The notes beneath the pieces were generated by a model. It was not told the origin of the DNA, searched no databases, and was given only the letters and a program-made list of their open reading frames with translations. A stretch of DNA of 64,000 nucleotides from NCBI RefSeq assembly GCF_015265435.1, contig NZ_JABJWH010000007.1, positions 1 through 64,000 on the forward strand, given 5' to 3'. The translations under genes were made by a program, and so were the position numbers. Source of the stretch: Alloalcanivorax profundimaris. Lineage in GTDB: Bacteria; Pseudomonadota; Gammaproteobacteria; Pseudomonadales; Alcanivoracaceae. This document shows positions 39,215 to 49,929 of the stretch, piece after piece. Position 1 is the first letter of the stretch. Every line of letters starts with the position of its first letter.

Positions 39215-39346
39215 CCTTGTTATGTCGACTTCCCTGGCGGCACGCGGCCACGTTGCTGTGTGTCCCCGTCGATGATGCGCTCTCGTCGCGGAAAGGACCA
39301 GGGCCGCCGCGACGGCGTGGTTGTACTTTGGCCGCGAATGGATAGG

Positions 39347-39370
39347 ATGGAATTCCATTCCATTTTTAAT
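39347..39370 (+). promoter_or_regulatory. Palindrome and -10 box before the nitroreductase gene
   Basis: ATGGAATTCCAT (39347-39358) is a perfect 12-bp palindrome. TTTAAT (39365-39370) lies seven bases downstream and is a fair -10, with no clear -35. The palindrome would sit between the -35 and -10 positions, where a repressor would act. Confidence 0.45.
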
Positions 39371-39390
39371 TCAAGAACAAAAGGATGCCC

Positions 39391-40077
39391 ATGAACCCTG
39401 AATCCGTTTCCCTGGCCGAGGCCATGCGCCGGCGCCGTTCGGTGCGCGGCTTCCTGGACAAGCCGGTCCCCGAGGAGGTGCTGCGCGAGGTGTTCGGGCT
39501 GGCGCAGCTGGCGCCTTCCAATTGCAATATCCAGCCCTGGAAGGTGTTCGTGGCCTCCGGCGAAACCCGTGGCGAACTGCGCCGGCGCATGGTCGAGAAG
39601 GTCTCCGCCGGCGTGCCCATGGAGCCGGATTTCGAGCCCAACGCCGGCAAGTTCGAGGGCGTCTACCGGCAGCGCCAGGTGGACTGCGCGGTGGAGCTGT
39701 ACAACAACATGGGCATCGCCCGGGACGACAAGCCCGGCCGCCTGCGCGCCCAGCTGCGCAATTTCGAGCTGTTCGACGCGCCCCACGTGGTATTCATCGG
39801 CATGGAGCGGACCTTCGGCCCCACCGTGGCCCTGGACGTGGGCATGTACATCCAGTCGCTGATGCTGGCCATGACCGCCCATGGGCTGGGTAGCTGTGCC
39901 CAGGGCAGCATGCGCTACTACCCCAACGATGTGCGGGAGGTGTTCGGCGAGCCGGACAGCACCGCCATCCTGGTGGGCATCAGCTTCGGCTACGAGGACG
40001 AGAGCGTGGCCGCCAACCGTACCCGGGTCGGCCGCGCGCCCCTGGGTGACTCGGTGACCTTCAAGGCGGGCCTCTGA
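39391..40077 (+). CDS. Nitroreductase-family flavoprotein
   Basis: A 228-residue FMN-dependent nitroreductase-like protein. Near the N-terminus MRRRRSVRGFLDKPVPEE and LAPSNCNIQPWKVFVASG are the FMN-binding elements; GLGSCAQGSMRYYPNDV and AILVGISFGYED are in the C-terminal half. Such enzymes reduce nitroaromatics, quinones or enones with NAD(P)H. The ATG at 39391 has AAGG six bases upstream; an in-frame ATG two codons earlier abuts the ribosome binding site. It is divergent from the FAR gene. Confidence 0.9.
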   Translation: MNPESVSLAEAMRRRRSVRGFLDKPVPEEVLREVFGLAQLAPSNCNIQPWKVFVASGETRGELRRRMVEKVSAGVPMEPDFEPNAGKFEGVYRQRQVDCAVELYNNMGIARDDKPGRLRAQLRNFELFDAPHVVFIGMERTFGPTVALDVGMYIQSLMLAMTAHGLGSCAQGSMRYYPNDVREVFGEPDSTAILVGISFGYEDESVAANRTRVGRAPLGDSVTFKAGL

Positions 40078-40102
40078 GCGGGCGGACCGGGGAGCGCTTT
40101 CA

Positions 40103-40111
40103 TGCTATACT
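40103..40111 (+). promoter_or_regulatory. Extended -10 promoter for the monooxygenase-MoxR-CoxE genes
   Basis: TG-C-TATACT is a strong extended -10 element 33 bases before the start codon at 40145. No -35 match is needed or seen. Confidence 0.6.
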
Positions 40112-40144
40112 GCCGGGTTCATTCCCCGTCCCCCAAAGAGCAGT

Positions 40145-40495
40145 ATGGTCATTGTCAAAGGTTTGATTCCGGTCCGCGACAACCTGCGCGAGAGCGCGGT
40201 GGCGCTTGCCCAGCATCTGGCACGCCAGGCGCGCGACGAGGAAGGGTGCCTGTCCTACGAGGTGTATCTGAAGGCGGATTCGCCGCGGGTGATCATGCTC
40301 TGGCAGCAGTGGACCGATCTGGACGCCCTGGAGCGGCACTTCGAGTCCGACTACCTGGACGATTTCCTGGACCGCATCCCGGACATGATCGACGGCGAGG
40401 TGCATTCGCTGCACTTCGATGTCACCGAGGACGGCGAGGAGGCCCCGGCCGGCCAGACGGTCACCACCCTCGCCGACGGCACCACGCTGCACTGA
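40145..40495 (+). CDS. Antibiotic biosynthesis monooxygenase (ABM)-like protein
   Basis: A 116-residue protein with an ABM dimeric alpha/beta-barrel fold: IVKGLIPVRDNLRESAVALA, then DEEGCLSYEVYLKADSPRVI and LWQQWTDLDALERHFES. The family includes small quinol-type and heme-degrading monooxygenases as well as non-enzymatic members. About 20 acidic/polar residues extend the C-terminus. The MoxR gene follows after 46 bp, probably in one transcript. Confidence 0.8.
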   Translation: MVIVKGLIPVRDNLRESAVALAQHLARQARDEEGCLSYEVYLKADSPRVIMLWQQWTDLDALERHFESDYLDDFLDRIPDMIDGEVHSLHFDVTEDGEEAPAGQTVTTLADGTTLH

Positions 40496-40541
40496 GACCA
40501 CCCTGCACTGAAACCATGAACCGGCCGAGGGGCGGCTTCCC

Positions 40542-41471
40542 ATGAAAACGCGGATCGATTCCGTCGACGACGTCACGCAAAGCTTCGCCCGCCAGGGCTA
40601 CATCTGCGACCAGCGCACCGCCCTGGCGGTGTACCTGGCCGCCCAGCTGCACAAGCCGGTGCTGGTGGAAGGCCCCCCGGGGGTCGGCAAGACCGAGCTG
40701 GCCAAGGCCGCCGCCGGCTTCCTGGAAGCGCCGCTGATCCGGCTGCAATGCTACGAGGGCCTGGACGAGAGCCGCGCCCTGTACGAATGGAAATACGGCA
40801 AGCAGTTGCTCTACACCCAGCTGTTGCGCGACAAGCTCAGCGGGGTGCTGGCGGACACCGAGAGCCTGGAGCAGAGCATGCACCGCCTGGGTGATCTGGG
40901 CGACGCCTTCTACAGCGAGACCTTCCTGGAGCCGCGGCCGTTGCTGCGCGCCTTGCGCGCCGAGGAACCGGTGGTGCTGCTGATCGACGAGATCGACAAG
41001 GCGGACCAGGAGTTCGAGGCCTTCCTGCTGGAACTGCTCTCGGACTTCCAGATCTCGATCCCGGAGATGGGCACGGTGCGCGCCCGCCATCAGCCCCTGG
41101 TGTTCCTCACCAGCAACGACCAGCGGGAGCTGTCCGACGCCCTCAAGCGGCGCTGTCTGCACCTCTACATCCCCTACCCGGACGCGGCTCTGGAGCAGCG
41201 CATTCTGGCCGAGCGCGTGCCGGAACTGGACGCGGAACTGCGCGAGCAACTGGTGGACTTCATCCAGTACCTGCGCGAGCAGGACATGAAGAAGCTGCCG
41301 GCGGTCTCGGAAAGCCTGGACTGGGCCCGGGCCCTGGTGCTGCTGCACGCCGACAGCCTGGAGCCGGAGCTGGTGGAGCAGACCCTGACCCTGGTGCTCA
41401 AGAACGAACAGGACGCGGAGCTGGCCCGGGACCTGCTGCCACACTGGTTCCGCCGGCGCGGCGCGCCCTGA
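40542..41471 (+). CDS. MoxR-family AAA+ ATPase (CoxD-like)
   Basis: A 309-residue AAA+ ATPase with Walker A GPPGVGKT (44-51), Walker B VVLLIDEIDKAD (about 143-154), sensor 1 FLTSNDQR and an arginine finger region LKRRCLHLYIPYP. MoxR proteins act as chaperones for cofactor insertion or complex assembly together with a VWA-domain partner, which is encoded three bases downstream. The CoxD-CoxE pair of carbon monoxide dehydrogenase maturation is the best known parallel; no cox structural genes are in the window. Confidence 0.88.
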   Translation: MKTRIDSVDDVTQSFARQGYICDQRTALAVYLAAQLHKPVLVEGPPGVGKTELAKAAAGFLEAPLIRLQCYEGLDESRALYEWKYGKQLLYTQLLRDKLSGVLADTESLEQSMHRLGDLGDAFYSETFLEPRPLLRALRAEEPVVLLIDEIDKADQEFEAFLLELLSDFQISIPEMGTVRARHQPLVFLTSNDQRELSDALKRRCLHLYIPYPDAALEQRILAERVPELDAELREQLVDFIQYLREQDMKKLPAVSESLDWARALVLLHADSLEPELVEQTLTLVLKNEQDAELARDLLPHWFRRRGAP

Positions 41472-41474
41472 GCC

Positions 41475-42826
41475 ATGGCCGCCCGGCGCCTGCATGAATT
41501 CGTCCGGGCCCTGCGGGGCGCCGGCGTCCGGGTATCGCCGGTGGAGGCGGAAGAGGCATTCCGCGCCGCCGCGCTGCTCGGCTATCACCCCCGTGACCGG
41601 TTTCGCGAGACCCTGGCGCTGACCCTGGTGAAAAGCCAGGCGGAGCGGCCGGACTTCGACGCCTGCTTCGAGGCGTTCTTCCATTTCGAGGACGCCGACG
41701 CCGACGGCAGCGACGGCGACAGCAGCGACCCGGTCCCGGCGGCGCCGTCCGCCGAGGAGGGCGGTGGCGAGGGGCTGGAGCCGGCCGCCGCCGCGCTCGC
41801 CGCCCAGGACCCTTCGCGGCTTGATCAGACCCTGGCCGAGGCCGCCGCCCGGATCGATTTCACCGCCATGCAGGTCATCACCCAGCAGGGCCTTTACGCC
41901 CGCCGCCTGCTGATGAACATGGGCATGGGCGCGGTGGACGATGAGATCCTGCGTCTGGATGCCTCGCCACGGGGCGCCGACCAGCGTCGCGCCGAACAGC
42001 TCCGGGACTGGCGTAGCCAGGTTCGGGAGCGGGCCCTGGCCCATGTGCGGCGGCAGTTCGAGTTGCACGGCCGGGCCCACGGTCGGGCCCTGCGCGAACA
42101 TACCCTGCGGGCGGCGCCGTTTCGCGAACTGCGCGAGTTCCAGCAGGTGCAGGAGCTGGTGCGGCGGCTGGCCCGGCGCCTGGCCCGCAGCCATCAGCGC
42201 CGCCAGAAAAAGGCCCGGCGCGGTGCCCTCGACGCCCGCCGCACCCTGGCCTCCAGCCTGCGCTACAACGCCGTGCCGGTGGAGCTGCACTGGCGCCAGC
42301 GGCGCCGGCTCAAGGCCAAGGTGCTGGTGGTTTGCGACGTATCCAGCTCGGTGCGCGACGCCGCCCGGTTCCTGCTGCAGTTCCTGTACGCCATGACCGA
42401 TGTGCTGCCCCGGGTGCGCAGCTTCGCCTTCGCCGCCCGCTTCGACGAAGTTACCGAGGATTTCGACCGCTATGCGCCGGAGGTGGCGGTGGGGCGGATC
42501 CTGGACCGGGTGTCCGGTAGCGGCACCGATTACGGCACCATGTTCCAGGAACTGGAGGCCCGCTGCCGGGGCGAGATCGACCGCCAGACCACGGTGATCA
42601 TCCTCGGGGACGCCCGCAACAACGACCTGCCCGCCGGCGAGCGCCACCTGGCGGACATCGCCCGCCGAGCCCGGCAGGTGTTCTGGCTCAATCCCGAGCC
42701 GCCGTCGCGCTGGAACAGCGGCGACGCCATCATGGCCCGTTACCAGCCCTACTGCCGCGCGGCGCGCCGCTGCGCGTCGCTCAACGACCTGAGCCGGTTC
42801 ACCGACGAGCTGCTGCGCCGGCTCGA

Positions 42827-42830
<4 letters not shown>
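41475..42830 (+). CDS. VWA-domain protein (CoxE-like)
   Basis: A 451-residue protein. The C-terminal von Willebrand A domain (about 275-450) has the metal-site motif VLVVCDVSSSVRD (DxSxS), the Thr in GSGTDYGTMF and the Asp in TVIILGDARNN. The N-terminal part is helical with an acidic low-complexity stretch (about 75-95) and a very Arg-rich segment (about 225-250). It pairs with the MoxR ATPase as in CoxD-CoxE systems. Its TAG stop interlocks with the stop of the convergent kinase gene. Confidence 0.88.
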
Positions 42831-45223
<2,393 letters not shown>

Positions 45224-45251
45224 TCACCCTTCCCGGTGGCTGCTCGCCGAA

Positions 45252-45267
45252 TGTGATTATTATCACG
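45252..45267. promoter_or_regulatory. CRP/Vfr-like site in the divergent kinase-OMP region
   Basis: TGTGA-TTATTA-TCACG matches the CRP consensus TGTGA-N6-TCACA at nine of ten positions. It lies 89 bases before the outer-membrane protein start and 29 bases before the kinase start. It might activate one gene and repress the other. Confidence 0.6.
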
Positions 45268-45355
45268 TTGCTTTTACCGTATTTAACGGGGGTTCTGGAA
45301 CGAGGCCAAGTACCCTGTTTCAAACTGATGACTTCACACGCAAAAGGAGACGCAA

Positions 45356-45907
45356 ATGAAGGTCAAGATTCTGGGCAAGGTAATGGTACTGTCCTGTTCC
45401 CTGGTGGCCGGCGGCGCCTTCGCGGCGGGACCGTACATCGGCGCGAACTACAGCCAGTTCCAGTACGACAACGATGAGTACGATAGCGATACTCTGAAAA
45501 TCGACGCCGCCGTTCTGCGTGCCGGTATTGAGTTCAATGACTACATCGGGCTGGAAGCGCGCGGTGGCATGGGCTTCGAAGAAGATTCCCAAGGCATCGT
45601 CGACTTCGAGCTGGACAATATGTATGGCGGCTACGTGAAACTGTCCGCGCCGCTGGCCGAGTCCGTTCACCCCTACATCATCGGCGGTTACACCAAACTC
45701 AAGGGCACCGTGAAAGCCGAGGGCTCCGTGGCCGGCATCGACTACTCCGTGGACGATGACGAGCACTACGAAGGTGAATCCTACGGTGCCGGCATCGACT
45801 TCAACCTGACCGATACCGTGGGCGCCAACCTGGAGTACATGCGCTACTACGATCAGGACGAAGAGGAAATTTCCGGTATCAGCGTGGGCCTGCGCTCCGC
45901 GTTCTGA
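45356..45907 (+). CDS. Small outer-membrane beta-barrel protein
   Basis: A 183-residue precursor. The signal peptide is about 1-23 (SCSLVAGGAFA, cleavage before AGPYIG). The mature part alternates aromatic and hydrophobic residues in strands (PYIGANYSQFQYDND; GGYVKLSAPLAESVHPYIIG; YGAGIDFNLT) and ends in a terminal Phe (GLRSAF), typical of BamA substrates. The size suits an eight-stranded OmpA/OmpX-type barrel. Function is unknown. It has an AAAGGAG ribosome binding site and its own terminator. Confidence 0.85.
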   Translation: MKVKILGKVMVLSCSLVAGGAFAAGPYIGANYSQFQYDNDEYDSDTLKIDAAVLRAGIEFNDYIGLEARGGMGFEEDSQGIVDFELDNMYGGYVKLSAPLAESVHPYIIGGYTKLKGTVKAEGSVAGIDYSVDDDEHYEGESYGAGIDFNLTDTVGANLEYMRYYDQDEEEISGISVGLRSAF

Positions 45908-45963
45908 TCCGCGATCCGATCCGGGGGCGAAGGACGCCCCGATCCGCCAGGGATGGCGACCCG

Positions 45964-45987
45964 CGCCGGCTTTCAAGCCGGCGTTTT
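45964..45987 (+). terminator. Intrinsic terminator of the outer-membrane protein gene
   Basis: CGCCGGCT-TTCA-AGCCGGCG (45964-45983) is followed by TTTT. It ends six bases before the convergent ABC1-kinase stop. Confidence 0.8.
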
Positions 45988-45992
45988 CATGT

Positions 45993-47312
45993 TCAGGCGG
46001 CCCGTTCCCGGAGGATCCGTTCCAGGCGCGGCCGCAGCGCGCTGGCCACCCCCAGGTTCTTCATGGTCCAGTAGTGGCCGCCCACCACCCGCTGCACCAG
46101 CAAGGTCCGCGAGCTGGGCTGGAATTTCAGCATGTCCTCCCAGGCGGTGGCCCGGGCCTGCTTCATCACGTCCTGGTGTAGCCGCGCGGTGCGGAAGTCG
46201 AACGGCGTATCGGCGATGCCCTGCAGCAGCACCGGCACCCAGGCCTCGTAGAAGCCGTCCGGCACCGTGGCGTCCTCGCGGCGGGCGCCGATTTCCACCA
46301 GGGCCCGGTCGAGCCGGTCCCAGTCCCGCTCCAGGGCGGCGCCGGTGAGCGCCGCCATCAGCGTCACGTCCTCCTCGGGCAGGCGTTTCACCGCGCCGAA
46401 GTCGTAGAACACGATGCCGCCGTCCCGACGGAACGCGAAATTGCCCGGGTGCGGATCGCAATGCACCGCGTGCAGCTGGAAAATCTGCCGGGCAAGCAGG
46501 TCGAACAGCCGCTCGCCGAGGCGGTTGCGCAGGGCCTGATCGAAGCCGTGGGCGTCGTCGACCTGCTCCAGGGGCGTGCCTTCCTCCAGGCTCAGGGTCA
46601 GCACGGTGGTGCCGGACAGGGAAGGAAATACCCGCGGGATCACCACGTCCGGATCGTCGCGGTGGAAATCCCGGAACAGGTTCAGGTTCGCCGCCTCCTG
46701 GTGGTAGTCCAGCTCTTCGTCCAGTTGCTGGCGGATTTCGGCAAACACCGCGTCCAGGGCGCGCTCGTCCACGCGCAGCAGGCTGCCCAGTTTGAGAATG
46801 CGCTTGAGGTGCTTCATGTCCGAATCGATGGACGCCTTTACCGCCGGGTACTGCACCTTGACCACCACCTCCTCGCCGTCGAGGGTGGTGGCGCGGTGGA
46901 CCTGGCCGATGGAGGCGGCGGCGAACGGGGTTTCCTGAAAGTCCTGGAAGTGCTCCGCCACCGGGCCGCCCAGCTCCCGCTCCAGCTGGCGCCGGATCAC
47001 GTGGAAGGGCATCGGCGCCGAGGCATTCTGCAGCACCGCCAGCTGTTCGCTGATCTCCCGGGGCAGCACGTCCTGCATCTGCGAGGCGATCTGGCCCACC
47101 TTCATTACCGCCCCTTTCATCTGACCCAGGGTGGCGGCCACCTCCCGGCCGATGTGGCGCATCAGTTCCTCGCGGCTGCTCTGCCGGTCCTCCGCCGATT
47201 GAAACCAGCCGCGCACCTGCTGGCCGGCCACCCGGGTGGCGATGGAGGTGGTCATGCCGGTGAGTTTCCAGAAACGGCCGCCGGTGGCGGCCCGGTCACG
47301 GCGTTTGGCCAT
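45993..47312 (-). CDS. ABC1/ADCK (UbiB-like) atypical kinase family protein
   Basis: A 439-residue protein with the hallmark ABC1 motifs: the KxGQ element in MKVGQIASQMQD, the Ala-rich nucleotide loop AAASIGQVHRA, VVVKVQYPAV, the ExD element in EELDYHQEAAN, the catalytic loop HCDPHPGNF and the metal motif YDFGAVKRL. Family members support ubiquinone synthesis or lipid homeostasis. It lacks the two C-terminal membrane helices of E. coli UbiB, so it is likelier an ADCK3-type paralogue than UbiB itself. No ubi genes are adjacent. Confidence 0.88.
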   Translation of the reverse strand: MAKRRDRAATGGRFWKLTGMTTSIATRVAGQQVRGWFQSAEDRQSSREELMRHIGREVAATLGQMKGAVMKVGQIASQMQDVLPREISEQLAVLQNASAPMPFHVIRRQLERELGGPVAEHFQDFQETPFAAASIGQVHRATTLDGEEVVVKVQYPAVKASIDSDMKHLKRILKLGSLLRVDERALDAVFAEIRQQLDEELDYHQEAANLNLFRDFHRDDPDVVIPRVFPSLSGTTVLTLSLEEGTPLEQVDDAHGFDQALRNRLGERLFDLLARQIFQLHAVHCDPHPGNFAFRRDGGIVFYDFGAVKRLPEEDVTLMAALTGAALERDWDRLDRALVEIGARREDATVPDGFYEAWVPVLLQGIADTPFDFRTARLHQDVMKQARATAWEDMLKFQPSSRTLLVQRVVGGHYWTMKNLGVASALRPRLERILRERAA

Positions 47313-47364
47313 GGTTCGCTCGCTGCTGATGGGAATTCAGCAAGCCTAGCGCCGCCACGCGCGC

Positions 47365-47390
47365 AAAAAAAGGGGCCCGATCAGGGCCCC
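47365..47390 (-). terminator. Intrinsic terminator of the phasin gene
   Basis: On the minus strand GGGGCCC-TGATC-GGGCCCC is followed by seven T. It lies 38 bases beyond the phasin stop. Confidence 0.92.
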
Positions 47391-47427
47391 GCCAAAGGAG
47401 AGTAGGCAGAAAAAACGGTGGTTCGAA

Positions 47428-47859
47428 TCAGGCGCGCTGTTTCTCGCCGGCGCTGACCAGCTCGTCGAACAGCTTGCGGCTCTGCTCGCGGGCGGTGGTC
47501 ACGGCGCCCAGGCCGGCCAGCACGAATTCGTTGCTGGATTCGGCTTTCTCGCCACGGGCTTCCTTACCCGTGCTGATGCATTGTTCGTAGAGTTCCTGGC
47601 GCTTGCGCGGCGCTTCATCGATGAGCGCCCGGGCGCGGACCGCGAAGCCGCGACCGGCCAGCAGCACCTTGGATTTGCCCTCGGCGTCGTCGCCATAGGC
47701 CTCGGTGCCCGCCTTCACGTATTCCTCGTAGAGCTCCTCGGAGCCGTCTCCGGCCTTGCTGTAGGCGCCCAGGCCGGCCAGATAGAGCTTGTTGCCGAAG
47801 TCCTTGACGCGGCTCAGCAGCTTGTCCTGTTCTTCACGCAAGTCTTTCAGTTCACCCAT
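47428..47859 (-). CDS. Phasin-like protein with three internal repeats
   Basis: A 143-residue helical protein of the phasin type, which coats storage granules. Three repeats are visible: 23-59 (YLAGLGAYSKA ... ELYEEYVKAGTEA), 63-106 (LLAGRGFAVRA ... ELYEQCISTGKEA) and 110-140 (VLAGLGAVTTA ... KLFDELVSAGEK). The start at 47859 has a perfect AAGGAGG; an upstream in-frame start is rejected. A stem-loop abuts the Shine-Dalgarno. It may coat polyhydroxyalkanoate or wax/triacylglycerol granules; no pha synthase gene is nearby. Confidence 0.82.
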   Translation of the reverse strand: MGELKDLREEQDKLLSRVKDFGNKLYLAGLGAYSKAGDGSEELYEEYVKAGTEAYGDDAEGKSKVLLAGRGFAVRARALIDEAPRKRQELYEQCISTGKEARGEKAESSNEFVLAGLGAVTTAREQSRKLFDELVSAGEKQRA

Positions 47860-47870
47860 GATGTACCTCC

Positions 47871-47886
47871 TTAGCGTCTTCGCTAA
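47871..47886 (-). promoter_or_regulatory. Stem-loop abutting the phasin Shine-Dalgarno
   Basis: On the minus strand TTAGCG-AAGA-CGCTAA forms a perfect six-bp hairpin whose 3' arm runs straight into GGAGG. Such a hairpin could influence ribosome access or be bound by a regulator. Confidence 0.5.
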
Positions 47887-47934
47887 TCTGTTCATGACGA
47901 ACGATACGGGCGAAAGAGACGGCTGTGCGCGATC

Positions 47935-47947
47935 ATTGTCGAACAAT
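47935..47947. repeat. Short inverted repeat in the phasin divergent region
   Basis: ATTGT-CGA-ACAAT is a five-base-arm palindrome about 80 bases before the phasin start. It is a possible repressor site in the 224-bp gap between the phasin gene and the orphan gene at 48084; nothing else clear was seen there. Confidence 0.35.
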
Positions 47948-48083
47948 TGAACATGGCTGGCCGCCATGAATTGGGCAGCCTGTGATGGAGCTCCCAGCGG
48001 TGACGCCAATTTGAACGTGGCGGGAACCGGGCCCGGCCCCGTACACTCCATAGGAAAGTACCAATCGGCCGAGATACGAATTC

Positions 48084-48464
48084 ATGATCGAGAAATTCAT
48101 CGCCAAGGTGCCCAGCCGGATTTGGGCGGATGGGCGACCGGCCCGCGCGCGGCAGTGGGATGCGGAATTCAACGTGGCGGCCTGGACCCGGGTCTCCGGG
48201 GAGCCGGGGCGGGTTCAGTTGCTGGTGCGTTACCTGGACACCAAGAACGACCAGGCGGTGCTGGTGGATGCCGCGGAAGTGAAAGGCGACGGCAGCGCGC
48301 TGCTGTCGGGGCTGGTGCGGCTTCGCTTCACCGATAGCGTGGAGCAGGTGCAGATTTCCCTGCGACTGTCCGATCCGGGCATGCGTTACGTGGTGGAAGA
48401 GCTGTACATGCAGCGTCGTGGCACGGCACTGCGCCCCCAGGACAAGTTGATCTCCAACTACTAG
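48084..48464 (+). CDS. Orphan 126-residue protein divergent from the phasin gene
   Basis: The family is not recognised. The 126 residues (MIEKFIAKVPSRIWADGRPA) look mostly beta: REWDAEFN-like start, then VQLLVRYLDTKND, SALLSGLVRLRFTD and VQISLRLSDPGMRYVVEELY. There is no signal peptide or membrane segment, so it is probably cytoplasmic. The Shine-Dalgarno is weak (GAGAT). Coding character (GC-rich third positions) and position divergent from the phasin gene support a real gene. Confidence 0.65.
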   Translation: MIEKFIAKVPSRIWADGRPARARQWDAEFNVAAWTRVSGEPGRVQLLVRYLDTKNDQAVLVDAAEVKGDGSALLSGLVRLRFTDSVEQVQISLRLSDPGMRYVVEELYMQRRGTALRPQDKLISNY

Positions 48465-48532
48465 CCGGCGGCCGGATCTTCCCGGCAAGCCGCGGGGCGG
48501 GCCCCTTCCTTCCCCCGGGGCCCGCCAGCCGG

Positions 48533-48736
48533 TTAGCGGCCGTTATCGGCCACGCGCCGGCACGCCAGGCTTCCCCCCTCGGGCCGGGACGGGTCGTCGA
48601 GATTGTCGGCGACCACGTCCTCACCTGTTTCCAGCAGGGATTCCGGCCACGCCTGGAAGTCCAGTCCGGTAAGCCGGTTCAGGTTCTCCAGGGCCGTTTC
48701 CGGGTGCCGTTTTTCCATTCTGATGATTTTGCTCAT
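48533..48736 (-). CDS. Small 67-residue hypothetical protein
   Basis: A 67-residue reading frame starting MSKIIRMEKRHPETALENLN with AAGGG nine bases upstream. No recognised domain: a helical N-terminal half (ALENLNRLTGLDFQAWPESL) and an acidic/polar C-terminal half (GEDVVADNLDDPSRPEGG). It stands alone between convergent and same-strand neighbours. Real but uncharacterised, or possibly spurious. Confidence 0.45.
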   Translation of the reverse strand: MSKIIRMEKRHPETALENLNRLTGLDFQAWPESLLETGEDVVADNLDDPSRPEGGSLACRRVADNGR

Positions 48737-48833
48737 GGTGACCATCCCTTTGCGCACCATCGGCAAAGCCAGAATCGTGCCATTCCATGGCTCCTTTTTT
48801 TCATATAAAAATCAATGAGTTGGCGGCTAGCCG

Positions 48834-48864
48834 AAAAAACGCGCCGAGCGTGGGTGCCGGCGCG
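48834..48864 (-). terminator. Intrinsic terminator of the SDR gene
   Basis: On the minus strand CGCGCCG pairs with CGGCGCG across an 11-base loop and is followed by six T. It lies 43 bases beyond the SDR stop. Confidence 0.8.
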
Positions 48865-48906
48865 CCTTGGCAGGATGTGACCCAGGTTGTCAGTTCGCTG
48901 CCCTGA

Positions 48907-49743
48907 TCAGTCCAGAAAGAAGTCCGGCAGCAACTGGTCCTCGGAGAGGCTCGGGTCCACCTTGTAGCGGCTCAGGTCGGTGACGCCGGCTTCGCGCAGC
49001 GCCTCGTCGTCGATGAAGAAACGGCCGGTGTACTCCGTGTGCGGACGGGTCAGGATCCAGTGCGCCGCGTCGGCCATGATCTCCGGCTGGCGGCAGGCGC
49101 GCACCGCCATCTCACCGCCCAGGTGGTTGCGCACCGCCGCCGTGTTGATGGCGGTGCGCGGCCAAAGGGCGTTCACCGCCACCTTGCCGGCGTATTCGTC
49201 GGCCATGCCCAGCACGCACAGGCTCATGCCGTACTTGGCCATGGTGTAGGCCAGGTGCCGGCCAAACCAGGCCGGGTTCAGGTTGAGCGGCGGCGACAGG
49301 TTGAGGATGTGCGGGTTGTCCGCTTCGCGCAGCAGCGGCAGGCACAGCTTGCTGGCCAGAAAGGTGCCCCGGGTGTTGATCCGGTGCATCAGGTCATAGG
49401 ACTTCATGGAGGTGGCTTCGGTGGGCGTCAAGGCGATGGCGCTGGCGTTGTTGACCAGGATGTCGACGCCGCCGAAGGCCTCCCGGGCCTGGTCCATGGC
49501 CGCCTGGACCTGATCCTCGTAGCGAATGTCGCCCACGCACACCAGCGGCGTGCCGCCCGCTTCCTCGATGGCCTCCGCAGCGGTGTAGAGGGTGCCGGGC
49601 AGCTTCGGGTGCGGTTCGGTGGTCTTGGCGAACAGCACCACGTTGGCGCCATCGCGGGCGGCGCGCACGCCGATCGCCTTGCCAATGCCCCGGCTGGCGC
49701 CGGTGATGAAGAGGGTCTTGCCGTTCAGGGAAGGGGTGCTCAT
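48907..49743 (-). CDS. HSDL2-like short-chain dehydrogenase
   Basis: A 278-residue SDR. The cofactor motif TGASRGIGKAIGVRAA is at about 14-29, NNASAIAL is the structural NNAG-type motif, and the active site is the Ser in LNLSPPLNLNP and YTMAKYGMS. The insertion KTTEPHPKLPGTLYTAAEAI is typical of hydroxysteroid dehydrogenase-like protein 2 and related bacterial proteins, which are linked to fatty acid metabolism. GGAG lies five bases before the ATG. It is divergent from an AraC regulator that may control it. Confidence 0.9.
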   Translation of the reverse strand: MSTPSLNGKTLFITGASRGIGKAIGVRAARDGANVVLFAKTTEPHPKLPGTLYTAAEAIEEAGGTPLVCVGDIRYEDQVQAAMDQAREAFGGVDILVNNASAIALTPTEATSMKSYDLMHRINTRGTFLASKLCLPLLREADNPHILNLSPPLNLNPAWFGRHLAYTMAKYGMSLCVLGMADEYAGKVAVNALWPRTAINTAAVRNHLGGEMAVRACRQPEIMADAAHWILTRPHTEYTGRFFIDDEALREAGVTDLSRYKVDPSLSEDQLLPDFFLD

Positions 49744-49929
49744 GGCGGCTCCGAGGGTTCCGTGTGAAGACCTCGAAAGTAGCAACGGGCCGCCGAGCCC
49801 GGCAATACACAAAAGGCGCCGCCATGACTCCCCCTCCGGCCCGGGGCCGTCGCTATGGCCTTGCCTTGGCGGGAAGGGTGTGGGTATCTTGTGCCCGGGC
49901 TGGTCATATTGGGCCATGGGATAATAAGT

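Noticed and set aside
48620-48790. Alternative minus-strand frame beginning after AAGGAG near 48790
   Set aside because: The Shine-Dalgarno would be only two bases from the ATG and the product is low-complexity; the 67-residue frame is preferred.
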